NCBI GenBank assembly: GCA_020350725.1
Contig: CP070719.1
Location: 652,864-663,575, forward strand
Source of the DNA: a bacterium
GTDB lineage: Bacteria > BMS3Abin14
Direction: 5' to 3'
DNA length: 10,712 nucleotides
Below, piece by piece: positions 1-5,693 of this stretch. The position numbers and the translations under genes were made by a program. Below the pieces are notes generated by a model. That model was not told the origin of the DNA, ran no database searches, and saw only the letters and a program-made list of their open reading frames with translations. Each line of letters opens with the position of its first letter. Position 1 is the first letter of the stretch.

Positions 1-69
1 GCCAGGGCCGATCCCGGCTTCTGGGACAAGCGGAAGGAGAGGTTCTGGGACAGAAAGAGAAAACGATAG
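1..69 (+). CDS. Possible C-terminal tail of an upstream gene (partial)
   Basis: Frame 1 is open from the first base to a TAG at 67-69 and gives 22 residues rich in Lys/Arg and Trp (a repeated FWD[K/R]-type motif, ending in RKRKR). The repeat-filled spacer starts right after the stop, as it does after the stops at 1944, 5959 and 10515. This makes a genuine gene end plausible. Too little is visible to name a product, and chance is a real alternative. Confidence 0.4.
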   Translation, partial: ARADPGFWDKRKERFWDRKRKR

Positions 70-161
70 GGCGCCGAACGGACGCGGGAACGCGGGTACC
101 GGGGTACACGGGCACACGCGGGGGAGAGGGGGCTAGGGGGCGTGGGGGCGAACAAGCGGTT

Positions 162-195
162 GTCATTGCGAACAGACACCCGCGTGAAGCAATCT
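162..195 (+). repeat. 34-bp constant-arm element, copy A
   Basis: Left arm GTCATTGCGAAC, 10-bp core AGACACCCGC, right arm GTGAAGCAATCT. The arms contain a 5-bp inverted repeat (ATTGC/GCAAT). The lead-in GGGGCGAACAAGCGG before it is shared with copy C. I recall similar dispersed TCATTGCG...GCAATCT palindromic elements from several unrelated bacterial genomes, but did not check this. Confidence 0.8.
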
Positions 196-200
196 ATAAC

Positions 201-267
201 CGTGAACCGTGAACGGTGAACTGTGAACTGGAATTTACTGATCACGAATCACAAATCACTAATCACG
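201..267 (+). repeat. Paired heptad arrays (NGTGAAC)4 - linker - (AATCACN)4, copy A
   Basis: Four uninterrupted heptads (CGTGAAC twice, GGTGAAC, TGTGAAC) span 201-228. The linker TGGAATTTAC spans 229-238. GATCACG, AATCACA, AATCACT and AATCACG span 240-267. The core GTGA of the first array is the complement of TCAC in the second, with the same period, so an imperfect stem with the linker as loop is possible. Confidence 0.85.
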
Positions 268-303
268 GCTCTTTGCCAACCGTGAACTGTGAACTGTCCT
301 TTT

Positions 304-331
304 GGATTTTGGACTTTGGATTTTGGATTCG
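304..331 (+). repeat. GGAYTTT heptad array
   Basis: GGATTTT, GGACTTT, GGATTTT and GGATTCG follow each other without gaps. The same module recurs at 6218-6238 (GGACTTT twice, then GGATTGA). It reads open in frame with the following gene and creates a false upstream TTG start at 302. Confidence 0.8.
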
Positions 332-361
332 TTGAACCGTGAACAGGGTATAGGTTATCTA

Positions 362-889
362 ATGTCCAAACACGCTGACAGACTGGCCGAGGCCGGCATA
401 GCCGTCCTGACCTGCGCCCTGATCCTCCTCAACCTCCCGGGGATGATCGGCGGGCCGGGCCGGGCCGATGGCCTCGCCGCCGCCCGCCCTCAGGAGCTCT
501 CCTCCCTGGACAGGCCGTCCTTCCTCCAGGACCTGGACAGGGCCAGGTACCTGGTGGACGGAAACGGTGATCCGGAGGACGCCCTGGCCGATCTCAAGTC
601 CCGTTTTCCGGGGAGGCACGAGGTCTGGGCCCTTTCCGCAAGACACAGTGAGTCGGCCGGTGACGAGTACGGGGCCGTTCTGGATTACGCCCGGGCGGTC
701 AGGCTCCAGCCGGACTACCTGGACGATCGATCCCCGCTCTACATGGGCGTCAGGATCGCCCGGATCGCGGAGAGGGCCTTCTCAGACCTGACCCGGGCAC
801 GAGCGACGGGCCGGCTGGAGAGGGTAGAGAGGGATGCCCTTGACGGTGTCTATTTCCTCAGACGGCGCCTGGCGGGAGGGTGCGAATGA
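362..889 (+). CDS. Small membrane-anchored TPR-like protein
   Basis: This 175-residue protein has a hydrophobic N-terminal segment (about residues 11-28, preceded by charged residues). It is either an uncleaved anchor or a signal sequence, so the rest probably lies outside the cytoplasmic membrane. Residues about 86-119 look like one tetratricopeptide repeat (Trp, Ala, Gly, Tyr/Ala and a terminal Pro in the usual spacing). A weaker helix pair flanks it. TPRs mediate protein-protein contacts, and no enzymatic motif is visible. The ATG at 362 is chosen over an in-frame TTG at 302 because the extra 20 codons are mostly GGAYTTT/GTGAAC repeat DNA, and TAGG at 351-354 can serve as a weak ribosome site. 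Its stop overlaps the YedE start (ATGA, 886-889), so the two are probably co-translated and may work together. The family is not recognised; the TPR reading is moderate. Confidence 0.7.
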   Translation: MSKHADRLAEAGIAVLTCALILLNLPGMIGGPGRADGLAAARPQELSSLDRPSFLQDLDRARYLVDGNGDPEDALADLKSRFPGRHEVWALSARHSESAGDEYGAVLDYARAVRLQPDYLDDRSPLYMGVRIARIAERAFSDLTRARATGRLERVERDALDGVYFLRRRLAGGCE

Positions 890-1944
890 AGTGGGCGAAA
901 GGGGACAGCCTGCTCATCGCCGCCGCCGGAGCCAGCATGGGTGTCCTCGGCGTGGCGCTGGTCCACTGGGGCAACCCCGCCAATTCGGGGATCTGTATCT
1001 CCTGCTTCGTGGAGAACCTCGCCGGGGGACTTCAGCTGCACGCCAACGACCGCATGGCCTATTTCAGGCCGGAACTGGCCGGATTCGTCCTCGGAGCCTT
1101 CCTGATGGCCATGGCCGGCAGGGAACACCGCGCCAGATCAGGCCGTCTTCCCCTGATGGGTTTTTTCCTCGGGGTTTTCCTGATCGTAGGCTCTTCCGTT
1201 TTCATGGGGTGTCCCATCAAGATGATGCTCCGTATCGCAGCCGGCGACCTGACCGCGCTGGGAGGTCTGGCCGGTCTGGGTGCCGGGGTATGGGTCGGCG
1301 TCTTCTACCTGAGGGCGGGGGTCGACGTGGGGGGTACCCGCGCCGAGCAGGGAAAGCTCCAGGGTTATCTCCTGCCCCTGGTGACCTTCATCGTGTTCGC
1401 GGGATGGATCCTGCGGCCGGGCATCCTGACGGCCAGTGTGACGGGACCCGGCAGCCGCCATGCACCGGTGGCTTTGGCCCTCATAAGCGGCCTCCTGATA
1501 GGGGCTCTGGCCCAGAGATCCCGATTCTGCGTAACGGGAAGCTTTACCAATCTTTACCTCGCCCGCGACGCCGGGCTGATGAAGGGACTGGCCTCTCTTC
1601 TCCTCTCTGCGGTGGCGCTCAGCGCCGCCCTCGGCCTCCTCCGGGTCGGGGTCCTCGATCAGCCGGGATCCCATCCCGACCATCTCTGGAATTTCCTCAG
1701 CATGGCCATGGTCGGCTTCGCGTCGGTTCTGGCGGGGGGCTGTCCCTTCCGACAGCTCGTCCTGGCCGGCGAGGGGGCCACGGACGCCGCATTGGTCGTC
1801 CTCGGCATGGTCGTGGGAGGGGGGGTGGTCCACCAGTGGGGGATCGCAAGCACCTCGGCCGGGCCGACGCCCCACGGCAAGGCGGCGGTTCTTCTGGGCC
1901 TGATCTTCTGCCTGGCCGTCGCGAGGGCCTACCGGAGGGATTGA
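886..1944 (+). CDS. yedE: YedE/YeeE-family membrane protein, probably selenium-metabolism YedE/FdhT type
   Basis: A 352-residue polytopic inner-membrane protein with about nine or ten hydrophobic segments. The family (YeeE/YedE, sulf_transp) moves sulfur species such as thiosulfate. A subfamily called YedE/FdhT co-occurs with selenium utilisation genes, and the best fit here is that subfamily. Characteristic internal-repeat motifs are visible: an SGICISCF segment with C37 and C40, GCP at 109-110 before IKMM, RSRFC with C215, and GGCP at 284-287 before FRQL. Conserved cysteines of this sort line the substrate path in YeeE. The ATG at 886 is preferred over GTG 880 because GGGAGGG (874-880) is well placed for it and it forms an ATGA overlap with the upstream TPR-like gene. 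The substrate (sulfur or selenium species) cannot be decided from sequence. The desulfurase and DUF3343 genes downstream favour a selenium link. Confidence 0.88.
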   Translation: MKWAKGDSLLIAAAGASMGVLGVALVHWGNPANSGICISCFVENLAGGLQLHANDRMAYFRPELAGFVLGAFLMAMAGREHRARSGRLPLMGFFLGVFLIVGSSVFMGCPIKMMLRIAAGDLTALGGLAGLGAGVWVGVFYLRAGVDVGGTRAEQGKLQGYLLPLVTFIVFAGWILRPGILTASVTGPGSRHAPVALALISGLLIGALAQRSRFCVTGSFTNLYLARDAGLMKGLASLLLSAVALSAALGLLRVGVLDQPGSHPDHLWNFLSMAMVGFASVLAGGCPFRQLVLAGEGATDAALVVLGMVVGGGVVHQWGIASTSAGPTPHGKAAVLLGLIFCLAVARAYRRD

Positions 1945-1983
1945 CCGAGGGGGAGACAGGGCGATGGGGCGAGGGGGGAAAAG

Positions 1984-2011
1984 AGTCCAGAGGCCAGAGG
2001 CCAGAGTCCAG
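1984..2011 (+). repeat. AGTCCAG heptad array, copy B
   Basis: AGTCCAG, AGGCCAG, AGGCCAG and AGTCCAG run without gaps. Arrays of the same unit with the same copy number of four occur at 5980-6007 and 10566-10593, each shortly after the end of a gene. Confidence 0.85.
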
Positions 2012-2042
2012 AGAGGGTGAAGAGCGGACGCGAGGACCTACC

Positions 2043-2090
2043 CGAGGGGGCGAGGGGGCGATAGGGAGAGGGGGCGATGGGGCGATGGGG
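2043..2090 (+). repeat. G-rich octamer array
   Basis: CGAGGGGG occurs twice (2043-2058) and CGATGGGG twice (2075-2090), separated by a degenerate unit. The runs of four or five G on one strand could in principle form G-quadruplexes. Less regular versions occur in the other spacers. Confidence 0.7.
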
Positions 2091-2093
2091 CCC

Positions 2094-2119
2094 TTCGACA
2101 AGCTCCGTTCGACAAGCTC
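2094..2119 (+). repeat. TTCGACAAGCTC direct repeat
   Basis: TTCGACAAGCTC is present at 2094-2105 and 2108-2119. A related GCCCTTCGACAGGCTCAGGGC-type sequence lies at 10599-10619. I recall this motif as a common dispersed element in many environmental genomes, but did not check. Confidence 0.65.
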
Positions 2120-2149
2120 ACGGCAGGCAGGGCAAGCGAAAAGGAGTCT

Positions 2150-2183
2150 GTCATTGCGAACAGGAAACCGCGTGAAGCAATCT
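2150..2183 (+). repeat. 34-bp constant-arm element, copy B
   Basis: Same 12-bp arms as copy A; the core is AGGAAACCGC. It is followed directly by ATAATTG and the first GTGAAC heptad. Confidence 0.8.
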
Positions 2184-2188
2184 ATAAT

Positions 2189-2273
2189 TGTGAACCGTGA
2201 ACCGGAATTTACTAATCACGAATCACCAGTCACGGATCACTGAATCACCAACCGTGAACCGTGAACTGTAAAC
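2189..2273 (+). repeat. Paired heptad arrays, copy B
   Basis: TGTGAAC and CGTGAAC (2189-2202), linker CGGAATTTAC, then AATCACG, AATCACC, AGTCACG, GATCACT and (after one extra G) AATCACC (2214-2249). CGTGAAC twice and TGTAAAC follow (2253-2273). Module order and linker match copy A. Confidence 0.85.
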
Positions 2274-2287
2274 TATAATTAACCTAC

Positions 2288-2294
2288 AGGAGGT
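2288..2294 (+). promoter_or_regulatory. Strong Shine-Dalgarno deciding a TTG start
   Basis: AGGAGGT lies five bases before TTG 2300, an essentially perfect ribosome site. It fixes the PqqD-like gene's start despite the rare start codon, and it is the main entry site for the five-gene overlapping unit. Confidence 0.8.
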
Positions 2295-2299
2295 TACCA

Positions 2300-2635
2300 T
2301 TGGCTGTCCTGACCCGTGCACCCTCCGTTCAGTGGAGGGTCGAGGAGCACAGAGAGGAGAAAGCCCTGGAGGTCCTGGCCGATCCTGACCGACTCGGGGA
2401 GGACCCCGATGTGATGGAGCTCGGGACGGTGACCATCCTGGCCGGAGGCGTGATGCATCAGCTCAACCTCCTCGGCGGCCGGATCTGGACACTCTGCGAC
2501 GGAACCCGGGACAGGGCTGCGGTCCTGGACGAGCTGCTCGGGGTCTTCGAGGTGGACCGGCAGACGCTTTCCCGCGACCTGGACGAGTTTCTCGCCGACA
2601 TGATCGGAAAGGGGTTGATCCGTGAAGAGGAATGA
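2300..2635 (+). CDS. PqqD-family peptide carrier (GeoRSP type)
   Basis: This 111-residue protein matches the PqqD fold in its C-terminal part: residues about 53-107 carry HQLN, then IWTLCDGTRD, a helical stretch, a valine-aspartate turn, then DLDEFLADMIGKGLI. PqqD-like RREs (RiPP recognition elements) bind the leader of a precursor peptide and present it to a partner radical SAM/SPASM enzyme; here the partner is the next gene. It is longer than a minimal PqqD (about 90 residues), with roughly 40 extra residues at the N terminus. The TTG start follows a near-perfect AGGAGGT. Its end overlaps the radical SAM start by 14 bases, so the two are probably made in a fixed ratio. TIGRFAMs names such a set GeoRSP (Geobacter radical SAM/SPASM/PqqD); that assignment is from memory of domain order and size, not a search. 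The substrate is unknown. Confidence 0.85.
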   Translation: MAVLTRAPSVQWRVEEHREEKALEVLADPDRLGEDPDVMELGTVTILAGGVMHQLNLLGGRIWTLCDGTRDRAAVLDELLGVFEVDRQTLSRDLDEFLADMIGKGLIREEE

Positions 2636-3644
2636 CGGCCTCCTCTCGGCTCCATTGACCATCAACTGGTCCCTGTCCTATGACTGCAACTTCTCCTGCA
2701 GCCACTGTTACAGCCGGGATCTGGGCGACGGGGGGCTGCCCCGGGAGGAGATCTTCCGGATCGCCGACCTCCTGGCTGCGAAGGGTGTCATGTTCGTGAA
2801 CTTCGGCGGCGGCGAACCCCTGGTCTACGGCAACCTCTTCGACGTCGCCGCCTATGCGTCGGGGGCGGGCCTGAAAGTCACGATGAACAGCAACGGCTTT
2901 CTCCTGGAACGGCGTGCGGCGGCCGAGATCGCCCGGGCCGGATTTCACAGTGTGGGGATAAGCATCGACAGCCCCGTCCGGGAGGTACACGACCGGTTTC
3001 GAAACATGCCGGGCAGTTTCGACAGGGCCCTGGCCGCCCTGGACCATCTGAGAGAGGCCGGCGTTCCGTCCACCGTCTCCTGTGTCGTCAACCGTCTGAA
3101 TGTGAACAACTGGGACGGGATGATCGCCCTGTGCAGCGATCACGGAGCAGAAACGCTGTACCTGCACAACTACAAATGCACCGGAATGGGGCTCGCCAAT
3201 ATGGGAGGCCTGGACCTGAGCCCCGAGGAGTGGGGCCGGTTCTACGCCGGTGCTCTCGAGATCCAGAGGGCCGTCAACGACATCACCATCTCCTTCGACG
3301 ATCCCATAATGGCGGCCGTGCCCGGCCACGACCCCCGGACAGCAGTCCCCGGAAGCACCTGCGGCAAGCTCAGCCTGCACCTGAAGCCCAACGGGGATCT
3401 GACGCCATGCGGTTTCATTCCCGTCGTTATAGGCAACATCCTCGAGGATGAGCTCGATGACATCTGGTTCTACTCCCCCGTCCTCCAGAGCATGCGTGCG
3501 AAAACCCCCCAGGGAAAATGCGACGGATGCGAGAGTTACAAAACCTGTCTGGGCGGGTGCACGGCCAGGGTCTTCGCCCTGACCGGCACCTTCGATCAAC
3601 CTGACCCCCACTGCTGGATCGAGGAGGAGGACCGGGATGGCTGA
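2622..3644 (+). CDS. Radical SAM/SPASM peptide-modifying enzyme (GeoRSP type)
   Basis: A 340-residue cytosolic enzyme. The N-terminal radical SAM barrel has the [4Fe-4S]-binding CX3CX2C at C22, C26 and C29 and the SAM-binding GGGEP at 62-66. The C-terminal SPASM domain is complete: C247, C263, then CX2CX5CX3C at C300, C303, C309 and C313, and a last Cys at C331, enough for two auxiliary iron-sulfur clusters. Enzymes of this architecture (PqqE, AnSME, MftC, thioether-forming sactisynthases) cut SAM to a 5'-deoxyadenosyl radical and modify a peptide or protein side chain. The chemistry performed here cannot be read from sequence. The GTG start at 2622 has AAAGGGG upstream (2608-2614) inside the PqqD-like gene. 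The 3' end overlaps the SPASM-only gene by 8 bases. The adjacent PqqD-like protein argues for a leader-bearing substrate. Confidence 0.93.
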   Translation: MKRNDGLLSAPLTINWSLSYDCNFSCSHCYSRDLGDGGLPREEIFRIADLLAAKGVMFVNFGGGEPLVYGNLFDVAAYASGAGLKVTMNSNGFLLERRAAAEIARAGFHSVGISIDSPVREVHDRFRNMPGSFDRALAALDHLREAGVPSTVSCVVNRLNVNNWDGMIALCSDHGAETLYLHNYKCTGMGLANMGGLDLSPEEWGRFYAGALEIQRAVNDITISFDDPIMAAVPGHDPRTAVPGSTCGKLSLHLKPNGDLTPCGFIPVVIGNILEDELDDIWFYSPVLQSMRAKTPQGKCDGCESYKTCLGGCTARVFALTGTFDQPDPHCWIEEEDRDG

Positions 3645-4527
3645 CCTGGGCTTCGACTCGCCCTGGCGCGTGCACTGGCGGCTTCTGGGCTGCGACCCGG
3701 CGCCGGTCGCGGGCATGATCCGGGAGGCAGGGCCCCTGGCGGTTACACTGGAAGTGTGTTCGCCGGATGAGCTGTCGGGCCTCGAGCTGCCCTGGCCCAA
3801 CGCATCCTTCGTGGTCGTCCTGCAGGACTGGAAGATGGTCCGGGACGGCCTGTCTGGATCGGATGTCGCCAGGTGGGAGTTTCCCGTCACCGGGCCTGAG
3901 GAAGCAAGGCAGGCGGCCGAACTCCACTCCGGAAGGCTTCCGCCGTGGGGAGGAGCCTTCCGGTGGCTTCCCGTCCGCGGCCGTCTGACCGATCTGCCCG
4001 TCATGCTTGAATTGGCGGCGAAGAATCGATTCGGTGTGACCTTGCCAAACAGACGGGCAGATGATATCACGGCGCGGAAAGAAGACGTGCTGCCCCTGCC
4101 CGGGGAACCGGGCGCTCTTGACCGCGACACCGTGATGCGGCTGGTTGAGGAGCTGGGCAAGGAGAGGATCAGGGTCCACGATTTTATCCTCTCCCAGACC
4201 ATGGGCCTGAGCACCACGGAGCCGGGCGGCTGCGAGGCGGCAAATGCCCTGGTCTTCGTTGACGAGGCGGGAGACGTCTACCCGTGCGATTCCCTCCGGG
4301 TCAGAATGGGCAGCCTTCGCCGGGAGAGCCTGAGGGATGTCTGGGAAAAACCGATCCGGACCCGGATCAGGAGGGACGTCAGCTCCCTTCCTCCTGTCTG
4401 TTCATCCTGTGACGTTCTCCCTCTCTGCAGAGGGGGGTGCAGGGGGATTGCCTTCCACGTGACGGGTCATTTCGGCGCTCCCGACATGCTGTGCGGCCAT
4501 CACGAATGTAAAGAGGACGATCTTTGA
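3637..4527 (+). CDS. SPASM-domain protein lacking the radical SAM cluster motif (GeoRSP type)
   Basis: This 296-residue protein ends in a full SPASM cysteine set: C199, C217, CX2CX5CX3C at C255, C258, C264 and C268, and C286 (plus C291). Its N-terminal ~190 residues contain no CX3CX2C and no GGGEP-like motif; the only cysteines there are C19 and C41. It therefore cannot make a SAM radical by the usual route and is best read as a degenerate paralogue. It may act as an auxiliary-cluster electron partner or a subunit of the preceding enzyme (inference). Size and position fit the TIGRFAMs-type GeoRSP system SPASM domain protein. It overlaps its upstream neighbour by 8 bases and its downstream neighbour by 4 (TTGA), so stoichiometric production with the radical SAM enzyme is likely. 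It is not a frameshifted fragment: the frame is intact and the loss is confined to the N-terminal motifs. Confidence 0.85.
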   Translation: MADLGFDSPWRVHWRLLGCDPAPVAGMIREAGPLAVTLEVCSPDELSGLELPWPNASFVVVLQDWKMVRDGLSGSDVARWEFPVTGPEEARQAAELHSGRLPPWGGAFRWLPVRGRLTDLPVMLELAAKNRFGVTLPNRRADDITARKEDVLPLPGEPGALDRDTVMRLVEELGKERIRVHDFILSQTMGLSTTEPGGCEAANALVFVDEAGDVYPCDSLRVRMGSLRRESLRDVWEKPIRTRIRRDVSSLPPVCSSCDVLPLCRGGCRGIAFHVTGHFGAPDMLCGHHECKEDDL

Positions 4528-5693
4528 CCCGGCGGACCATCTACATGAACAACGCCGCCACGAGCTGGCCGAAACCGGAACCGGTGATCGGCAGGTTGAT
4601 GTGGGGCGTAACCGAACTCTCCGCCGCCCCCGGCAGAGCCGGTTCTCCAGCCCTCGAGAGCGAGAGGGCCATCTTCGAGGCCCGCGAAGAGGTGGCGAAA
4701 TTCATCGGCGCCAGGGACAGCTCACGGGTGGTCTTCACCCTCAACGCAACGGCGGCTCTCAACCTCGCCATAGGGGGGCTTGTCAGGGCCGGTGACAGGG
4801 TGATCACCACTTCCATGGACCACAACTCGGTGGCCCGCCCCCTGGCCAGGGCGGCGGAGGAGATGGACGTCGAGGTCGTCCGGGTAACTGCCGATGAAGC
4901 GGGGGAGCTTCAGGCAACGCAGATCCTGGACGAGATCGATGACCGGACCCGGATGATCATCCTCACCCATGCCTCCAACGTCACCGGCGCTATTCAGCCG
5001 GTGGAAGAAATTGCCGAGGCGCTGTCGGCCCGGGAGGGATCAAGGCCCCTCCTCCTCGTCGACGCGGCCCAGTCCGCCGGCGTCCTCCCCATCGACGTCG
5101 ACCGGTCGGGAATCGATCTCCTGGCGGCCCCCGGACACAAATCCCTCTATGGTCCGCAGGGTACGGGCATCCTCTACGTGGGGGAGGGAGCCGACCCCGT
5201 TCCCCTCATGGAGGGCGGCACGGGCGGGGAATCGACACTGGTTCGACAGCCGACCTCCCTGCCGGACCGTTACGAGAGCGGGACGCCCAACATCCCCGGC
5301 ATCGTGGCCCTGGGGGAGGCAGTCAGGTTCATCGGGGACAGGGGCATCGACACGATCCGGGCCCACGAGAACAGACTGATGGGGACCCTGATCGAGGGGC
5401 TGGCAGGGGTAAGGGGGGTGCGACTGTTCGGGCCCTGCCGGCCTGACCGTCAGGTGGCGGTCCTGTCCTTCACAGTCGAGGGGATGGATCCGGCCGAGGT
5501 GGGCACCTACCTGGAGAGGACCGAGGGGATCGTCACGCGCGTCGGGCTTCACTGCTCGCCCCACTCCCACCGGACCATCGGGACCTACCCCGAAGGGACC
5601 ATTAGGGTCAGCCCGGGGATCTTCAATGTCGACTCCGATATCCTCTCCCTGGTCCGGGGCGTTGAGAGATTGGCGGCGAGGCGGTCCCGATGA
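4524..5693 (+). CDS. Class V aminotransferase-fold cysteine desulfurase
   Basis: A 389-residue PLP enzyme that takes sulfur from L-cysteine (or selenium from selenocysteine) as a cysteine persulfide. Visible residues: H149 in THASNVTG (stacks on PLP), D180 and Q183 in VDAAQSAG, the Schiff-base lysine K206 in GHKSLYGPQG, and the catalytic cysteine C344 in GLHCSPHSH. A YESGTPNIPG segment (250-259) closes the active site. The N terminus (IYMNNAATSWPKP) is typical of the non-IscS, non-SufS group annotated as 'cysteine desulfurase family protein' (TIGR01977 type), often found beside selenium genes. TTG 4524 is chosen because AGAGGA (4512-4517) precedes it and it makes a TTGA overlap; ATG 4545 is the alternative. 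The end overlaps DUF3343 by ATGA. It is likely the S or Se donor for the operon rather than the general Fe-S supplier (inference). Confidence 0.92.
   Translation: MTRRTIYMNNAATSWPKPEPVIGRLMWGVTELSAAPGRAGSPALESERAIFEAREEVAKFIGARDSSRVVFTLNATAALNLAIGGLVRAGDRVITTSMDHNSVARPLARAAEEMDVEVVRVTADEAGELQATQILDEIDDRTRMIILTHASNVTGAIQPVEEIAEALSAREGSRPLLLVDAAQSAGVLPIDVDRSGIDLLAAPGHKSLYGPQGTGILYVGEGADPVPLMEGGTGGESTLVRQPTSLPDRYESGTPNIPGIVALGEAVRFIGDRGIDTIRAHENRLMGTLIEGLAGVRGVRLFGPCRPDRQVAVLSFTVEGMDPAEVGTYLERTEGIVTRVGLHCSPHSHRTIGTYPEGTIRVSPGIFNVDSDILSLVRGVERLAARRSR

Larger units (their letters stand above)
70..361 (+). repeat. Composite repeat-filled spacer, copy A
   Basis: This 292-base gap has no credible gene. 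In order it contains a GC-rich GGACGCG/GGGGGCG stretch (about 70-150), a lead-in GCGAACAAGCGG, the 34-bp element (162-195), four NGTGAAC heptads (201-228), the linker TGGAATTTAC (229-238), four AATCAC-type heptads (240-267), GCTCTTTGCCAA, two more GTGAAC heptads (281-294), four GGAYTTT-type heptads (304-331) and a final GTTGAAC/CGTGAAC pair (331-344). It runs to within about 17 bases of the next gene's start. It lacks the AGTCCAG module seen in the other three spacers. Confidence 0.85.
1945..2299 (+). repeat. Composite repeat-filled spacer, copy B
   Basis: This 355-base gap has no credible gene. Order: G-rich stretch, four AGTCCAG-type heptads (1984-2011), GGACGCG, CGAGGGGG/CGATGGGG octamers (2043-2090), two TTCGACAAGCTC copies (2094-2119), the 34-bp element (2150-2183), two GTGAAC heptads, linker CGGAATTTAC, AATCAC-type heptads (2214-2249) and a second GTGAAC array (2253-2273). 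An AT-rich stretch and a strong Shine-Dalgarno for the next gene follow. A long open frame crosses the region but only translates repeats. Confidence 0.85.

Noticed and set aside
162-195. Integron attC or phage attachment site
   Set aside because: There are no GTTRRRY/RYYYAAC core sites and no integrase gene, and the element recurs at four intergenic places among ordinary chromosomal genes.
201-344. CRISPR array
   Set aside because: The units are 7 bp and contiguous with no unique spacers, and no cas genes are present.
302-361. Extended TTG start for the TPR-like gene
   Set aside because: The 20 added residues come mostly from GGAYTTT and GTGAAC repeat units. ATG 362 precedes a normal basic-then-hydrophobic N terminus.
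2043-2090. G-quadruplex as a firm call
   Set aside because: G runs are frequent, but several are interrupted and the spacing is irregular. It stays only a possibility noted in the octamer entry.
834-2243. A 469-residue open frame on the plus strand across the YedE gene and spacer B
   Set aside because: It is the alternate frame of yedE, very rich in Arg, Gly and Pro, and ends by translating heptad repeats. It has no domain-like sequence.
2274-2279. Perfect TATAAT before the PqqD-like gene as a promoter
   Set aside because: No -35-like hexamer lies 16-18 bases upstream, and a start site seven bases downstream would fall at about 2286, almost on the Shine-Dalgarno. AT-rich chance is likelier. 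A second TATAAT at 2183-2188 also lacks a -35.
2463-4217. A 584-residue antisense open frame opposite the radical SAM and SPASM genes
   Set aside because: GC-rich coding DNA commonly leaves the opposite strand open. The sense frames carry full diagnostic motifs and the antisense product looks like nothing.
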